45,000 bases of DNA from Cryptococcus deneoformans JEC21 (Eukaryota > Basidiomycota > Tremellomycetes > Tremellales > Cryptococcaceae): the NCBI RefSeq assembly GCF_000091045.1, contig NC_006692.1, forward strand, positions 799,721 through 844,720, written 5' to 3'. The notes beneath the pieces are model-generated. The model did no database searches, had not been told where the DNA came from, and worked only from the letters and a program-made list of their open reading frames with translations. Positions 41,793-45,000 of this stretch are shown piece after piece. The position numbers were made by a program, and so were the translations under genes. How positions within the stretch are numbered: the first letter of the stretch is position 1; each line of letters begins with the position of its first letter.

Positions 41793-44700
41793 ATGGCAGA
41801 CGAGCCGCTCGCCACGTGGTTCACGCTCACCCACCAGCGCAATGTCCTCCACCTCGACTTCCGCGGCGTCATCACCGCGTCCGCCTTCCTGACGGTCCAG
41901 CCCACAAACCCCTCCCTCCAGGCGATATATCTCCACGCGTCCCCCCACCTCCACATACACAGCGTCTTCCTCTCCTCCCCCACCCCCAGCGAACCCCTCC
42001 TTGCCACCCCCGCCTCCTTCGCGCTCTCCAATCCGTACCAGCCCCTCCCCGTCCGGGAGCCGCCGATAGACATCAAGTCCCACCCAGAAATAAAGCGCAA
42101 GACATGGGCCGCTATGGGAGAGAGCGACGAGGGCGAACTGGCCATCTCCGTGTCAGGCGGGTGGGTGCGGCTGGTGGAAAGCCAGAACATTGCAGGCCGG
42201 GAGCCGCAGGTCACGTTTGCGCCCATCCAGGTACGGATCGACTACCAGCTCGTGGTCGGCGGGGATGTCATTGAAGGCATCGTGTTTAGACGCCCTGGCG
42301 ATGGCGGTAATGAATACGTATGTTCCCGTAGAGATAGGCTTGCGCGATACAAGCTGACGTTTCCCAGCAAATTCCCCACATGTTCCTCTCGCCCACGACG
42401 TATAATTCTGCAAGAGTCTGGACGCCATGTATCGACAGTCTGTTTGAACGATGTACTTGGGAACTCGAGTTTGTTGTGCCCAGGTACTTGGAAGGAGGCG
42501 AGCCGCTTGATGGCGAAGAGGGATATCCCGTAATGGTGGTCAGCAGTGGAGAGCTCATGGAACAAGTGGGTGTCTTTCATCATATCGTAGAGTGTCGCTG
42601 ACGTACGATCAGATAACCCATCCCCATGATCCTCACAAAGTGATATTTTACTACCTTCAAACCAATCCGACATCTGTCCAGCACATTTCATTCGCCGCGG
42701 GGCCGTTCCAGATGCACTGCATTTCGGCAGACGAGAGCCATAAGCCCATACTGGGCTTCTGTCTTCCTGGCGATCTTGATCTGCTCGCAAATTCGACCTC
42801 TTTCCTTCCAAGAGTCATGGCTTTCACCACTGAGCTCGGCTCATACCCCTTTACCGATTTCAAAGTCGTGTTTGTCAGCAATCCTCGAAGTGAATGCTCA
42901 ACATCAGCAACACTCGCTATTGCGTCCTCTGACCTTTTGCATCCACCATCCGTCATTGAACAGGCCATTAGCGTTCGCCAAACTCTATCTCTTGCTCTTA
43001 TACAACAATGGATTGGTATCAACATCATCCAGCGTAATTATTCTGACACCTGGATCGTCAACGGTCTTGCTCTTTATATACTCGGTCAATTCATTCGCCA
43101 CTTGTTAGGAAACAATGAGTATCGCTTCAGGTTGAAGAAGGACATTGACAGGTGCGTCATGCAAGATCAAGGTGCTCAATGGCCATTATGTGTGCCGGGC
43201 CAGGTCGATCCTCCAGACTCTGCAACTACGGCCTTTATCAACATCAAGGCGCCCCTCGTGTTGCACATCCTCGATAGGCACCTGGCCAAGGCCGGGACGT
43301 CTCTCGGGTTGTCACAGGTTATTCCGAGAATCCTCATGGCCGCCTTGTCAGACGATTTGCCGGGCAATACTCTTACCACATCCTATTTCCTTCGTCAGTG
43401 TCGTAAAGTCTCGGGTCTCGACCTGCAGACTTTTCAAGATCAATGGATTTTTGGGAGCGGGTGCCCTCGACTGTCAGTTAGAACGAATTTCATCAAGAAA
43501 AAGTTCACAGTCGAGTTCATGGTATCCCAAACCCAGCCCGCGGTGGAGGCAATCAATGAGATGAGCGAGAAGCAGAGAAAGGTGGCTGTCTGGAGGAGAC
43601 CGACACCGTTTTTCGAAGGTAGCTTGACAGTCCGCATTCACGAAGCGGATGGTGCGCCTTTTGAACATCTTATCGATATAAAAACGCCGCAAAAAACTTT
43701 CCCGCTCCCCTTCAACACAAAGTACAAACGTACACGTCGGTCAGGCCACATCGCAGCGCGATTCAACAAGATGCAAGATGCTCTCGATGCTGCGAATGAA
43801 CCGTCAAACGATGACGAGGAAGAAGCCAAATTGGAAGCCGCCGATCGAGCCGGTGTATTTGCCTATCCACCGTGGGATGATGAGGAGGAGCGTAGGCGGT
43901 GGAAAGTGGCAGAATGGGGAGAAGGAGAAGCGAATGCGATGCTGGGCGAGGGTGGAGGATATGAATGGATAAGGGTCGATCCGGATTGCGAGTGGTTGGC
44001 AATATTCGAATTTGCAGAAAAGCCGTGGTGTTGGATAAGTCAGTTGCAAGGAGACAGGGATGTCATTGCTCAGCTGGAGGTGAGTGGCAGCGACTTTGTC
44101 AGTGACTGGCTGCTCTAGTCAGCATGCTAACCGTAACCCAGGCCATCCAAAACATGCGAATGTACCCGTCGCCGGTAATAGCCAGTGAACTGGCACGAAC
44201 AGTCTTGGTGAAGAATTACTTTTACAGAGTTAGAATGGAAGCAGCAAGGGCTTTGGCCATGGTATGTTCCGTCCTAGGGCTACGTACCCCTGATAACTAA
44301 AACTTTCCCAACAGTATAACAGTTCTGAATGCGACTACATTGGCTACTTTCTCATCATGAAACTTTTCCAAGCATTTTATTGCCAACCATCGTCTGGAAA
44401 TGAGACGGAGCCTCCTGAAATCCAATGTCGCCCGCTGCCGAATGATTTTTCCAATTTCGCCGACTACTTTGTCAAAAAGGTAAAGGCAATGAGCCCCTTG
44501 CTGAGTGTGACACTGTGCTAACGATATGACAGAGTTTGATCGCTGCCATGGCCGATCTGAGAGATCCCGCGACGAGGGCGGTATGGAGACATGTTCGCAT
44601 AACCTTGCTTGATTTACTACGCCTTAACGATAACACGTCCAATCAGGTGCGGAGGGGGATTATTTCGAATTGCGAATATCAAAGATGGCTGACATTGTTT

Positions 44701-45000
44701 TCAAGTACTCTGATTCATTTTATCTCGCAGCTGTCATAACCGCCATCTCGAATGCGTTTACAGTGGGCTCTGCCGCTCAAGGGATGCTGTCCGAAACAGA
44801 GATTGAATCTGAGCAACTGCTGCAAAAAGAGGCAACGGACGTCTTGGACAGGGCGATGACAGTAGACAGACTGGTGCCAAGTTACCATAATGTGGTGACG
44901 AAAGCTGGTTTGGAAGCTCAAATGAAATCAATCCTTGCTGGCCAAAGGACAAACGATTCTCGGGAACTTTTGAGCTACACGAGGTCAGTGTAATATTGAT
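41793..45000 (+). CDS. TAF2: TFIID subunit TAF2, N-terminal part (continues past window)
   Basis: Largest M1-aminopeptidase-like subunit of general transcription factor TFIID, contacting initiator DNA. Exons: 41793-42317, 42368-42565, 42613-44079, 44142-44261, 44315-44479, 44533-44646, 44706-44983; a GTCAGT donor at 44984 leads out of the window. Motifs: FTLTHQRNVLHLDFRG, GGWVRLVESQNI, SARVWTPCIDSLFERCTWEL, AGPFQMHC, then LALIQQWIGINIIQRNYSDT, aligned with the aminopeptidase active site but lacking the zinc-binding HExxH, as known for TAF2. DLLRLNDNTSNQYSDSFYL is also characteristic. An acidic insertion (EPSNDDEEEAKLEAADR) lies in the middle. The first exon is notably more GC-rich than the rest of the gene. 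Confidence 0.92.

Overview
The window looks like a basidiomycete yeast chromosome, most likely Cryptococcus or a close tremellomycete. Nearly every gene is cut by many small introns (mostly 45-65 nt, CT(A/G)AC-type branch points), intergenic gaps are short, and several genes fit that lineage (an ITR-type inositol transporter with an inositol oxygenase nearby, and a Zn2Cys6/MHR regulator). I rebuilt exon structures by hand from splice consensus, frame continuity and remembered family patterns. No transcript or database was consulted.

Left block, 1-12.1 kb, is conserved housekeeping: SERINC/TMS1 (partial), the Golgi SNARE GOS1, a p24 cargo receptor, a SWIB/BAF60 chromatin-remodelling subunit, RRP36, ribosomal protein eL24, a CCDC174-like protein and an RRM plus Gly/Tyr/Gln-rich RNA-binding protein. 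Genes are mostly in divergent or convergent pairs.

Middle, about 12.6-36.4 kb, is looser and looks accessory. It holds a DapA/GaaC-type aldolase (-), a divergent Zn2Cys6 regulator (+) whose 3' end has a frame break, a small TATA-driven unknown gene (-), a decayed charged-protein gene (-), a gene-poor stretch with a 0.5-kb pogo-like terminal-inverted-repeat element, an inositol/sugar transporter (+), a TIM-barrel isomerase/dehydratase (-), a possible relic, an SDR dehydrogenase (-), a broken Myb/SANT-like gene (+), two overlapping unknown frames (-), a phytanoyl-CoA-dioxygenase-like oxygenase (+) and myo-inositol oxygenase (-) with a reiterated promoter repeat. Transporter plus MIOX gives uptake of inositol and its oxidation to D-glucuronate. 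The aldolase, isomerase, SDR and oxygenase could act on downstream sugar acids, and the regulator could control them. This is proposed as a loose catabolic cluster.

Right block, 36.5-45 kb, returns to housekeeping: UPF3 (nonsense-mediated decay), glutaryl-CoA dehydrogenase, the mitochondrial S-adenosylmethionine carrier and TAF2 (partial). A recurring oddity is five GC-AG introns in four intact genes (RRP36 twice, CCDC174, UPF3, GCDH) and one more in the broken Myb-like gene, each required to keep the reading frame. No rRNA, tRNA or CRISPR array was seen.
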